Assembly (NCBI RefSeq): GCF_020991375.1
Contig: NZ_JAJLQZ010000030.1
Coordinates: 1 to 46,333 of the forward strand
Origin: Glycomyces amatae
Lineage (GTDB): Bacteria > Actinomycetota > Actinomycetes > Mycobacteriales > Micromonosporaceae
Direction of reading: 5' to 3'
Length of the DNA stretch: 46,333 nt
The notes under the pieces are model-generated. The model was not told where the DNA came from, ran no database searches, and saw only the letters and a list, made by a program, of their open reading frames with translations. A program made the translations under genes and the position numbers. Below, piece by piece: positions 10,465 through 18,334 of this stretch (its first letter is position 1; every line of letters starts with the position of its first letter).

Positions 10465-11301
10465 CTAGGGGAGGGTGACGAGGCTGCCTTCGGCGACCTT
10501 CACCGCCGAGCCGGTCACGCCGACGTGCGCGATGCGGCCTCCGGCGACGGCGACCTGCCCGACGAGCCGCGAGGGGCGGCCGATCTCGGCGCCCTGCGCG
10601 ATCTCGTACTCGTGGAGGCCGTCCCCGGCGATCAGGCCCTGCTCGACCAGGTAGACGCCCAGGGCGACCGCCGCCGAACCGGTCGCGGGGTCCTCGCCGA
10701 CGCCCACGTGGAAGAGCCGGGCGTGCACCCGGTTCGTCTCGGGGTCGAAGCTGAACGGGTAGACCTTGGGCAGGTGGCCGGGCACGTCGACCGCCTCGGC
10801 CACGGCCGCGTCGTCGACCCGCACGAAGTTGTGGGACAGCCCCGCGCTCGCCGCCTGCGGGACGCCGATGATCCGGTCGACCGCGAGGCCGGTCGCGGCC
10901 GCCGCCACCGCCGGGTCGATCGGCTCGCCCGGTTCGACCACGCGCGAGAGCAGCAGCGCCTCGCCGTCGCCGATCACGACGTCCATGAGGCCCGCGCCGC
11001 ACTCCTGCACGACCGTGTCGCCCTCGGGGGCCACCAGCCCGGAGGCGACGACCGCCAGCGCGGTGCCGATCGTGGGGTGGCCGGCGAACGGCAGTTCCTC
11101 CGCAGGGGTGAAGATCCGGGCCCGGTAGTCCGCGCCCGCCTCGGTGGCGGGGAGCACGAACGAGGTCTCGGAGAACCCGAACTCCTTGGCGATCGCCTGC
11201 ATCTGGGCCGCGGCCAGGTCCCGGCCGCCGTAGACGACCGCGAGCTGGTTGCCCGCGTAGGCGCGGTCGGAGAACACGTCGTAGATCTCGAAGGGAAGCA
11301 T
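10465..11301 (-). CDS. PhzF-family isomerase
   Basis: A 278-residue PhzF/diaminopimelate-epimerase-fold protein. Family members isomerise small acids by a Glu-mediated proton shift. The catalytic Glu45 is in FSETSFV; the substrate loop ELPFAGHPTIGTA and the second-half loop GEDPATGSAA are both intact. Most genomic copies have no known substrate, and no phenazine genes are near, so no pathway is assigned. The start at 11301 (MLPFEIYDVF) matches the family N-terminus; the frame extends upstream to 11355, but those residues look non-coding. It is divergent from mrp with an 89-bp shared promoter region. Confidence 0.9.
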   Translation of the reverse strand: MLPFEIYDVFSDRAYAGNQLAVVYGGRDLAAAQMQAIAKEFGFSETSFVLPATEAGADYRARIFTPAEELPFAGHPTIGTALAVVASGLVAPEGDTVVQECGAGLMDVVIGDGEALLLSRVVEPGEPIDPAVAAAATGLAVDRIIGVPQAASAGLSHNFVRVDDAAVAEAVDVPGHLPKVYPFSFDPETNRVHARLFHVGVGEDPATGSAAVALGVYLVEQGLIAGDGLHEYEIAQGAEIGRPSRLVGQVAVAGGRIAHVGVTGSAVKVAEGSLVTLP

Positions 11302-11390
11302 GGGGGCACTTATAGCGCGCGAGCCTGGGAGCGGGTGCGGTAAGGCTACGCTCACATTGGCGATCCGAATTGCGTGGTTACGATTGGGTC

Positions 11391-12524
11391 ATGTCTGACA
11401 ACGCTGCCGTCGTCGAGGCCGTGCACGAAGCGCTCTCGCACGTCAACGACCCCGAGATCCGCCGCCCGATCACCGAACTGGGCATGGTCGACACCGTCAC
11501 GGTCGAAGGCGGTCGCCTGTCCCTGACGATCCTCCTCACGGTCGCGGGCTGTCCCATGCGCGACACGCTGCAACGGGACATCGCCGCCGCGGTCGACGCC
11601 GTCGACGGCGTCGAGGAGCTCGCGCTCGAGTTCGGGGTGATGACCGAGCAGCAGCGCGCCGACCTCCAGGTCAAGCTGCGCGGCAAGGCCGGGGCCGAGC
11701 CGGTGATCCCGTTCAACCTGCCCGAGTCGCGCACGCGCGTGTTCGCGATCGCCTCGGGCAAGGGCGGGGTCGGCAAGTCCTCGATGACGGTGAACCTCGC
11801 CGCGGCGCTGGCCGCGAAGGGCCTGTCAGTGGGCGTCGCCGACGCCGACATCTACGGCCACTCGATCCCCCGGATGCTCGGCGTGGAGGGCGCGCCGACG
11901 CAGGTCGAGGACATGATCATGCCGCCGCAGGCGCACGGCATGAAGGTGATCTCGATCGGGATGTTCACCCCGGGCAACACCGCCGTGGTGTGGCGGGGCC
12001 CGATGCTGCACCGGGCGCTCCAGCAGTTCCTGGCGGACGTGTACTGGGGCGAGCTGGACGTGCTCCTGCTCGACCTGCCGCCCGGGACCGGCGACATCGC
12101 GATCTCGGTGGCGCAGCTGCTGCCGACCGCCGAGCTCGTGGTCGTGACGACCCCGCAGCAGGCGGCCGCCGAGGTGGCCGAGCGGGCGGGGGCGATCGTC
12201 ACGCAGACCCACCAGAAGCTCGCGGGCGTGGTGGAGAACATGTCGTGGATGGAGCTGCCCGACGGGTCGCACATCGAGCCGTTCGGCTCCGGCGGCGGGA
12301 AGGTCGTCGCGGAGGCGCTGACGCGGGACGTGGGCGCCGAGGTGCCGCTCCTGGGCCAGGTGCCGCTCGACCCGAAACTGCGCGAGGGCGGGGACGCCGG
12401 GATGCCGCTGGTGCTCTCGGACCCCGACTGCGAGGCGTCGCGGGCGATCCGCGCGATCGCGGACCAGCTGGCGGTGCGGAAGGTGTCCTTGGCGGGCAAG
12501 CAGCTGGGCCTGAGCCCGGTCTGA
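11391..12524 (+). CDS. mrp: Mrp/ApbC-type P-loop ATPase, iron-sulfur carrier family
   Basis: A 377-residue protein with an N-terminal MIP18/DUF59 domain (residues 1-90) and a Mrp/NBP35 ATPase domain. The deviant Walker A GKGGVGKSS is at 123-131, and the DLPPGTGD and TTPQQAA blocks are present. The family binds and transfers 4Fe-4S clusters to apoproteins. The CxxC that binds the bridging cluster in enterobacterial ApbC is absent: the corresponding stretch reads NMSWMELPDGSHIEPFG. To my knowledge actinobacterial homologues share this lack, so it is probably lineage-typical rather than damage. The ATG at 11391 is chosen by homology; the ribosome site is weak. The gene is followed by the poly-G region. 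Confidence 0.93.
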   Translation: MSDNAAVVEAVHEALSHVNDPEIRRPITELGMVDTVTVEGGRLSLTILLTVAGCPMRDTLQRDIAAAVDAVDGVEELALEFGVMTEQQRADLQVKLRGKAGAEPVIPFNLPESRTRVFAIASGKGGVGKSSMTVNLAAALAAKGLSVGVADADIYGHSIPRMLGVEGAPTQVEDMIMPPQAHGMKVISIGMFTPGNTAVVWRGPMLHRALQQFLADVYWGELDVLLLDLPPGTGDIAISVAQLLPTAELVVVTTPQQAAAEVAERAGAIVTQTHQKLAGVVENMSWMELPDGSHIEPFGSGGGKVVAEALTRDVGAEVPLLGQVPLDPKLREGGDAGMPLVLSDPDCEASRAIRAIADQLAVRKVSLAGKQLGLSPV

Positions 12525-12940
<416 letters not shown>

Positions 12941-14464
12941 TCAACTGCCGTTGAGGAGGGGCCACCCGGCCGAGTTCCACTCGATCTGCTCGATGTCGAG
13001 CGCGAAGCCGCCGCCTCGGCCGTAGGCGTGGTAGGCCATGAACCCCCGGTGGAGGGACTGGCCGCCCGCGGCGACGTTGTTCCCGTACGCGCCGAGGACG
13101 ACCGTGCCGCCGCCGTTGCGCATGTCGACGCCGTCGGCGTCCACGAACGGGCCCGTCGGCGAGGTCGAGCGGCCGACGGTGATCTGGTACGTCGAGTTCG
13201 CGCCCGCGCAGCAGGTCCCGATCGAGGTGAACAGGTAGTAGTAGTCGCCGTGCCTCATCATCGAGGGCGCCTCGATGCCGCCGCCCTTGGTGGCGAGCCG
13301 GATCGGCGCGGCCCCGGAGGCGGGCTTGCCCGAGGGCCAGTCGAGTTCGACGATGTGGATGCCCTGCCACCAGGAGCCGAAGGCCATCCAGTGGCGCCCG
13401 GCCTCGTCCACGATGATGTTCGGGTCGATCGCGTTGTAGGCGTCGCCCTCGTAGGACTGGAACACCGCGCCGCGGTCGGTCCAGCCGTAGCCGGGCGCGG
13501 ACGGGTCGAGCGTCGGGCTGGTCGCCAGGCCGATCGCCGAGCGCTGCGAGCCGAAGGTCGAGGCCGTGTAGTACAGGTAGTACAGGCCCTGGCCCTCGTC
13601 GTAGAAGATCTCCGGAGCCCACAGGTTGTCGACGCCCTGGATCTGCTGCGTGGTCCACGCGGGCTTGGAGTTCCACATGGTGCCGACGTTCTGCCAGGTC
13701 TGGCCGCCGTTGGTCGAGCGGAAGATCGGCGGCGTGCCGCCGCCGAAGCGGCCGTCGCCGGTGGCGTAGACGAACCACGGCTCGCCGGTGCACCCGGCCC
13801 ACAGCGCGGGGTCGTGGGCGCCGAGGCTGCCGCTCAGGTTCGGGGGCTGGCTGGGGCCGCTGTCGCAGTCGGACGGGACGGGCTCGGAGCCGCCGCCGAC
13901 CTCGGTGAGCGACCACTGCTGGTTGGCGCCGCCGGTGGCGGTGTACTGGGAGATGCGGTCGCCCGCGGCGGTGGACCACTCCCACACGTCGAGCGCCTTG
14001 CCCGACAGGCGGTTCACGAAGGAGGCGTAGCCGCCGCTCTCCTGGACCAGCCACTGCTGGTCGGTGGCGTTGGTGTCGGTCTCCTGGACGACCTGGGCGC
14101 CGTCTGCGGTGCTCTGGTTCTGGAGGCCGAGGACTTTGCCGCTGTGCCGGGATTGAACGCGGTAGTAGCCCCCTCCCGAGTCGATGAACCGGAACTGCTG
14201 GTTGGTCGCGTCGGTGCGGTTCCACTGAATGAGGGCGGCGCCGTCCTCCGTGGAGAACTCCAGGATGTCGAGCGCCAGGCCGGAGTGGCGGCTGGTGAGG
14301 ACGTAGTCGGTGTCGGTCTCGACGGCCGCGTGGGAGGCGGCCGGCGCGAGGAGGGCCAGGCCGGCGGCCGCCATGACGGCGGCGGCGAACCCGGCCAGGA
14401 CTGCTGGTCGGCGCCGTCCGGCCGGGCCCTCGGCCCGTCGGCGGCGCAGGAGGCGCATGTTCAT
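12941..14464 (-). CDS. Secreted GH43 endo-arabinanase with ricin-type lectin domain
   Basis: A 507-residue secreted enzyme. An Arg-rich N-terminus and hydrophobic core (residues 21-47, ending SHA-A) form a signal peptide. Residues 48-190 are a ricin/CBM13 beta-trefoil with QQF/QQW repeat ends (NQQFRF, DQQWLV, NQQWSL). Residues 215-507 are a five-bladed GH43 domain. Its likely catalytic triad is Asp218 (HDPALW), Asp347 (AIDPN) and Glu398 (GIEAPS), the layout of endo-1,5-alpha-L-arabinanases. It should cut arabinan in plant pectin outside the cell, with the lectin holding sugar chains. A LacI-type operator stands 44 bases upstream of the start. The stop lies inside the third hairpin repeat. The specificity is inferred from the family and could be another arabino- or xylo-glycan. 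Confidence 0.9.
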   Translation of the reverse strand: MNMRLLRRRRAEGPAGRRRPAVLAGFAAAVMAAAGLALLAPAASHAAVETDTDYVLTSRHSGLALDILEFSTEDGAALIQWNRTDATNQQFRFIDSGGGYYRVQSRHSGKVLGLQNQSTADGAQVVQETDTNATDQQWLVQESGGYASFVNRLSGKALDVWEWSTAAGDRISQYTATGGANQQWSLTEVGGGSEPVPSDCDSGPSQPPNLSGSLGAHDPALWAGCTGEPWFVYATGDGRFGGGTPPIFRSTNGGQTWQNVGTMWNSKPAWTTQQIQGVDNLWAPEIFYDEGQGLYYLYYTASTFGSQRSAIGLATSPTLDPSAPGYGWTDRGAVFQSYEGDAYNAIDPNIIVDEAGRHWMAFGSWWQGIHIVELDWPSGKPASGAAPIRLATKGGGIEAPSMMRHGDYYYLFTSIGTCCAGANSTYQITVGRSTSPTGPFVDADGVDMRNGGGTVVLGAYGNNVAAGGQSLHRGFMAYHAYGRGGGFALDIEQIEWNSAGWPLLNGS

Positions 14465-14507
14465 GCGAATACCTGAATCTCTAGAGGTAAGGGATAGAGA
14501 CTTGTCG

Positions 14508-14523
14508 ATGTTATCGCGAACAT
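14508..14523. promoter_or_regulatory. LacI-type operator upstream of the arabinanase
   Basis: ATGTTATCGCGAACAT is an inverted repeat ATGTT-N6-AACAT with a central CG, the form of LacI-family sites such as ATGTTAGCGCTAACAT in actinobacterial sugar genes. It is 44 bases before the arabinanase ATG, in promoter position, and suggests repression relieved by arabinose-type sugars. No LacI gene is in the window. Confidence 0.6.
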
Positions 14524-14562
14524 GCCGGGTCGTTCAAGACCAGGGCCCGTCTTCTTCGCCGA

Positions 14563-14597
14563 GACGCGGTGCGCCCCGCGTCGGGGCGCACCGCGTC
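14563..14597. terminator. Terminator hairpin after the ABC transporter gene
   Basis: A 16-bp perfect stem GACGCGGTGCGCCCCG / CGGGGCGCACCGCGTC with a three-base loop, four bases past the transporter stop on the minus strand. It separates the transporter from the arabinanase operator and promoter. Confidence 0.8.
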
Positions 14598-14600
14598 CGG

Positions 14601-16373
14601 TCAGCGGGCGCCGGTCTGGGTCAGGTGCATGTGGGCGTAGCGGCCCGAGGCCTCCACCAGCTCCTCGTGCGTCCCCTGCTCGGCGATCCGGCCGCGGTCG
14701 AGCACCACGATGCGGTCCGCCTGGCGGATGGTCGAGAGCCGGTGCGCCACGACCAGCGTGGTGCGCCCGCGCATGAGCCGGCCCAGCGCCTCCTTCACCA
14801 GCTCCTCGGCCTCGGGGTCGAGCGCCGAGGTCGCCTCGTCGAGCAGCAGGATGCGCGGGTCGCGCACCAGGGCCCGCGCGATGGCGAGCCGCTGGCGCTG
14901 GCCGCCCGAGAGGCGCGCGCCCCGCTCGCCGACGACCGTGTCCATGCGGTCGGGCAGGTCGCGCACGAACTCCCAGGCGTTGGCGTCCTTGAGGGCCCGC
15001 ACGATCCGGTCCTCGTCCGCCTCCAGGCCGTAGGCGATGTTCTCGCGGATGGTGCCCTCGAACAGGACCGACTCCTGGGGCACGACCGAGGTGAACCGGC
15101 GGGCGGTGCGCAGGTCGAGCTCCTGCATGTCGACGCCGTCCAGGAGGATGCGGCCCGAGGTGGGCCGCACGAAGCCGAGCACCAGGTTGAGCAGCGTCGA
15201 CTTCCCCGAGCCGGAGGAGCCGACGAAGGCGACCGTGGTCCCTGCCTCGATGTCGAGCGAGACCTCCCGCACCGCCTCGGCCTCCGCGTCCTCGTAGCGG
15301 TGGGAGACGCGGTCGAGGGTCAGCCGGCCCTCGACGGCGTCCACGGCGCGCTTGCCCTCGTTCTGCTCGATGTCGGGGTCCTGGAGCACCTCGGCGATGG
15401 ACCGCACGGACTCCATGCCGCGCGCGCCGACCGGGATGAGCATGAGCAGGTTCGTGAGCCCCTGGGTCAGGAGCGTGAAGTAGGTCGACAGGAGCACGAC
15501 CTCGCCGGGCGAGATCGGCAGGAACTCGGTGAGCGAGAAGGCCGCCGCGAGGCCGAGGCAGCCGACGCCGAGGATCTGCATGGTGACCCACGAGATGGAG
15601 GCGACGTGCCCGTTGAGCATGTCCAGGTGCAGGCCGGCGCGGCGCACGCCGTCGGCGCCGCTCGCCACGCGCGAGACCGCGGTCTGCTCGAGGCCGTGGG
15701 CCCGCGTGACGGGGATGAGCGAGGCCATCTCGCCGACGCGGGCGGCGAAGCCCTCCATCTCGCGGCGGAACACCTCGTTGCGGGCGCGCGAGCGGCGCCG
15801 CAGGGCCGCGCGCAGGCCGATCGCGATCGGCACGGTGAGGGCGTACACGGGCAGGAACTGGGGCACGGCGATCGCCGTCATCGTGATCGCGCCGATGAGC
15901 ACCATCGCGGACGACAGCAGCGGGTGCGTCATCTGCTGGAGCATCATCTCGACGTTCTCGACGTCGCGCACGACCTTGTTCTGGACGATCGAGGCGCTGA
16001 CGCGCGTGTAGTAGCCGATGGAGAGGCTCTGAAGCCTGGCGGCGAGCGCGTTGCGCAGGTCGGCGCCGGTGTCGCGCACCACGGTCATGAAGTTGCGGGT
16101 GTAGACGATGTGGTTGGGGTAGTTCTGGACCAGCAGCAGGACGGCGACGGCGAGCCAGCCGAGCACCGCGGCCACGGAGCCGTCGGAGGAGACGAGGTCG
16201 ATGATCGCGGCGGTGATCACCGGGAGGAACCACAGGGGGACCTCCTTGACCGCGAAGGCGAGGAAGGCCAGCAGCATGCGCCACGGGCGGCGGGCGAGGA
16301 GGCGGAGCACGGAACGCGCCGGACGGGCGCCGTCGAGCATTTCCTGTCGGCGAGCAAACGCTTGCAATGACAT
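14601..16373 (-). CDS. ABC exporter, fused membrane and ATPase domains
   Basis: A 590-residue half-transporter of the lipid/multidrug exporter type, acting as a homo- or heterodimer in the membrane. Residues 1-330 form the transmembrane domain with about six hydrophobic segments. The nucleotide-binding domain follows: Walker A GSSGSGKS (385-392), Q-loop VPQES, signature LSGGQRQR, Walker B ILLLDEATS, and H-loop VAHRLST. The cargo cannot be told from the sequence. It is a stand-alone gene with a strong terminator downstream and the initiator tRNA upstream. The start is uncertain: ATG at 16373 (MSLQAFARR) or ATG at 16340 (MLDGARPAR); the frame also continues further upstream to 16454. I see no decisive ribosome site. 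Confidence 0.9.
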   Translation of the reverse strand: MSLQAFARRQEMLDGARPARSVLRLLARRPWRMLLAFLAFAVKEVPLWFLPVITAAIIDLVSSDGSVAAVLGWLAVAVLLLVQNYPNHIVYTRNFMTVVRDTGADLRNALAARLQSLSIGYYTRVSASIVQNKVVRDVENVEMMLQQMTHPLLSSAMVLIGAITMTAIAVPQFLPVYALTVPIAIGLRAALRRRSRARNEVFRREMEGFAARVGEMASLIPVTRAHGLEQTAVSRVASGADGVRRAGLHLDMLNGHVASISWVTMQILGVGCLGLAAAFSLTEFLPISPGEVVLLSTYFTLLTQGLTNLLMLIPVGARGMESVRSIAEVLQDPDIEQNEGKRAVDAVEGRLTLDRVSHRYEDAEAEAVREVSLDIEAGTTVAFVGSSGSGKSTLLNLVLGFVRPTSGRILLDGVDMQELDLRTARRFTSVVPQESVLFEGTIRENIAYGLEADEDRIVRALKDANAWEFVRDLPDRMDTVVGERGARLSGGQRQRLAIARALVRDPRILLLDEATSALDPEAEELVKEALGRLMRGRTTLVVAHRLSTIRQADRIVVLDRGRIAEQGTHEELVEASGRYAHMHLTQTGAR

Positions 16374-16443
16374 GGAGTGAATCGTACCGAGGGTCACCCC
16401 GAATGCACAGCCGGAAAGAAGGGAATAGCGCGAAAGCCAGTAG

Positions 16444-16473
16444 GGCCGATTCACCGTCTCCGGCGAATCGGCC
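16444..16473. terminator. Terminator hairpin downstream of the initiator tRNA
   Basis: A 9-bp perfect stem GGCCGATTC / GAATCGGCC with a 12-base loop, eleven bases past the CCA end of the tRNA in its direction of transcription. On the minus strand it should end the tRNA transcript. Confidence 0.65.
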
Positions 16474-16483
16474 TTACTGATAT

Positions 16484-16560
16484 TGGTAGCGGGAGGCGGA
16501 TTTGAACCACCGACCTCCAGGTTATGAGCCTGGCGAGCTACCGAGCTGCTCTATCCCGCG
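16484..16560 (-). tRNA. Initiator tRNA-Met (CAT), CCA encoded
   Basis: A 77-nt cloverleaf with an encoded CCA. The acceptor stem is CGCGGGA/TCCCGCT with an unpaired first position (C1 opposite U72), the mark of initiator tRNAs. The D-stem is GAGC/GCTC, the anticodon arm CCAGG-CTCATAA-CCTGG, and the T-arm GGTGG-TTCAAAT-CCGCC. The anticodon stem has G30-C40 and G31-C39 but A29-U41, so one of the three conserved G-C pairs of classical initiators is missing. Its body otherwise resembles actinobacterial fMet tRNA, not the elongator. Confidence 0.95.
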
Positions 16561-16655
16561 TCGTATGTACAAAGCTTACACGCCACTGCCACTGCCCGCC
16601 AACGAGGGTCGCGTGAGCGCTGTCACCGCGACATATCGCGTTTACGCAGCGAACC

Positions 16656-17108
16656 TCAGGACGTCACCTCGGACGACCGTTCCTCGGTGTACCAGCGCCG
16701 GAGCCGTTCCACGATCGCCATGAAGACGCCGCTCTCGAGGGCCGCCGCGAGGTTGCCGTCGTAGAACCGCTCACCGCGCAGCAGTGCCGTGGCCGCCCGC
16801 GCCGCCGTGGCCGGTCCGGCCGCGGCGATCGCCTCCGGGCGCTGCACCTCGGGATGGGCGTGCAACCAGCTCGGCCAGTCGAACACCACGAGCGCGACCT
16901 CGGCCAGCTGGGAGCAGACGGCGTTCACCGCGGCACTGTACCTCGGGTAGGGCATGGTGATCGCCCCACTGGGAGTCCGCTCGCCGCCGGCCCACGGGAC
17001 GTCGAAGTCGGCCTCGGTGAGCGCGTCCGCGAGCGCGAACAGGCGCTCCCAGGCCGCGGCCGGAGCCGCGGCCAGGTGCGCCGCCACCTCGGCGTCCGAG
17101 GGTTCCAC
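16656..17108 (-). CDS. DUF6508-like hypothetical protein
   Basis: A 150-residue soluble protein. The core WERLFALADALTEADF, then WAGGERTPSGAITMPYP, then VALVVFDWPSWL resembles what I recall of DUF6508 (gGE-dG-PYP-Y plus DW-W blocks). This is assigned from memory and not certain. The role is unknown. The GTG at 17108 begins one base after the era stop codon (TGA-C-GTG), so it is almost certainly translated by coupling with era and is the last gene of the corC-cdd-era operon. The frame extends upstream into era but that part is not homologous. No signal peptide or membrane segment is seen. Confidence 0.7.
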   Translation of the reverse strand: MEPSDAEVAAHLAAAPAAAWERLFALADALTEADFDVPWAGGERTPSGAITMPYPRYSAAVNAVCSQLAEVALVVFDWPSWLHAHPEVQRPEAIAAAGPATAARAATALLRGERFYDGNLAAALESGVFMAIVERLRRWYTEERSSEVTS

Positions 17109-17109
17109 G

Positions 17110-18009
17110 TCAGAAGCCGAGGCGCTCGAGGAGCTTGGGGTCGCGCTGCCAGTCCTTGGCGACCCGCACATGCAGGTCGAGGTACACGCGGCCGCCGATG
17201 AGCTGCGCGATGCCCTTGCGGGCCTTCGTGCCCACCCGCTTGAGGCGCTCGCCGCCCTTGCCGATGACGATGCCCTTCTGGCTGTCGCGCTCGACGTAGA
17301 TCTCGGCCCAGATCTTCTTGCGCGGCCCGCCTTCGGACTCCTCGTCCTCGACGTCCTCGATGACGACCGCGAGCGAGTGCGGCAGCTCGTCCCGCACGCC
17401 CTCGAGCGCGGCCTCGCGGATCAGCTCGGCCATCATGACCCGCTCGGGCTCCTCGGTGATCATCCCGTCCGGGTACAGCTGCGGCGACTCGGGCAGGTGG
17501 CCCGAGAGCACGTCGACGAGCGTCTCGAGGTTCTCGCCGGTCTTGGCCGAGACCGGCACGATGTCGGCGAAGTCCGCCAGGGCCTCCACGTTCGTCAGGT
17601 GCCGCACCAGCGCGTCCTTGGACACCAGGTCGATCTTGGTGACCACGGCGACCACCTTGGCGTGGAGCTTGGCGATCTCCCCGGCGATGAACTTGTCGCC
17701 CGGCCCGGGCTTCTCGTTGGCCGGCAGGCACAGCCCGATGACGTCCACTTCGGACCACGTCTGGCGGACCAGGTCGTTCAGCCGCTCCCCCAGCAGCGTG
17801 CGCGGCCGGTGGAGGCCGGGCGTGTCGACCAGGATGAGCTGCGAGTCCGGGCGGTGCAGGATCGCCCGCACCACGTGCCGCGTGGTCTGCGGGCGCTTGG
17901 AGGTGATCGCGATCTTCTGGCCCATGATCGCGTTGGTCAGCGTGGACTTGCCCGCGTTGGGGCGCCCCACGAAGCAGGCGAAACCGGCGTGGAACTCGTT
18001 GCTAGGCAA
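17110..18009 (-). CDS. era: GTPase Era
   Basis: A 299-residue ribosome-assembly GTPase that binds the 3' end of 16S rRNA during 30S maturation. G1 is GRPNAGKST (15-23), G2 lies in PQTTRH, G3 is DTPG, G4 is TKID and G5 is SAK. The C-terminal KH domain includes IVIGKGGERLKRVG. The start is TTG: a strong AGAGGTGA lies about seven bases before it, inside the end of the upstream gene, and the frames overlap by 8 nt. This is the conserved actinobacterial ybeY-corC-cdd-era order. Confidence 0.97.
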   Translation of the reverse strand: MPSNEFHAGFACFVGRPNAGKSTLTNAIMGQKIAITSKRPQTTRHVVRAILHRPDSQLILVDTPGLHRPRTLLGERLNDLVRQTWSEVDVIGLCLPANEKPGPGDKFIAGEIAKLHAKVVAVVTKIDLVSKDALVRHLTNVEALADFADIVPVSAKTGENLETLVDVLSGHLPESPQLYPDGMITEEPERVMMAELIREAALEGVRDELPHSLAVVIEDVEDEESEGGPRKKIWAEIYVERDSQKGIVIGKGGERLKRVGTKARKGIAQLIGGRVYLDLHVRVAKDWQRDPKLLERLGF

Positions 18010-18334
18010 GACGGGTCACCTCTTTGCGAAGGACCGCGTACGCGGTCAGGTCGGCACTGATCTCCTTGGCGGCCTTGAGGCCGTCCTCGTCGGACTCCGC
18101 CCCGAAGACCACGGCCGCCTCGAGGCGGTCGGCCCCGGCCGCGAACGCCTGCGCGACCGCCGCCTGGAGGGCGGTGAGCTTCAGCGACGGGAGGTCGACC
18201 GCCGCCGAGGCGTAGGTGCGGCCGATGCCGTCGCGGACGGCCGCGCCGGTGGCCTGCTGGACGCGTCCGGCGGCCCCGCGGGCCAGCGTGGCGAGTTTCG
18301 CGTCCTCGGCGTCGAGGTCGGTCAGGTCAGACAT
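18002..18334 (-). CDS. Cytidine deaminase-like protein without zinc site
   Basis: A 110-residue protein with the outline of a small cytidine deaminase (AAVRDGIGRTYASAAVDLPSLKLTALQAAV, then LEAAVVFGAE). It lacks the HAE motif: SLKLTALQ stands where the zinc His-Ala-Glu should be. It has no Cys at all, so the PCxxC half of the zinc site is gone too. It can hardly deaminate cytidine. Actinobacteria, as I recall them, carry similar short proteins between the CBS/CorC gene and era, so a conserved non-enzymatic role linked to ribosome assembly is possible (inference). It starts with ATG overlapping the corC stop by 8 nt (ATGTCTGA) and ends 8 nt into era. Confidence 0.8.
   Translation of the reverse strand: MSDLTDLDAEDAKLATLARGAAGRVQQATGAAVRDGIGRTYASAAVDLPSLKLTALQAAVAQAFAAGADRLEAAVVFGAESDEDGLKAAKEISADLTAYAVLRKEVTRLA

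Noticed and set aside
11391..12524. Missing CxxC in Mrp as a sign of decay
   Set aside because: Actinobacterial Mrp proteins, as I know them, share a CxxC-less end, and the rest of the gene is intact.
16354..16365. GCAAACGCTTGC as a LacI/CcpA-like operator before the ABC exporter
   Set aside because: It lies within the first codons if the gene starts at 16373, and only the GCAA/TTGC arms match; it would be of interest only if the start is at 16340.
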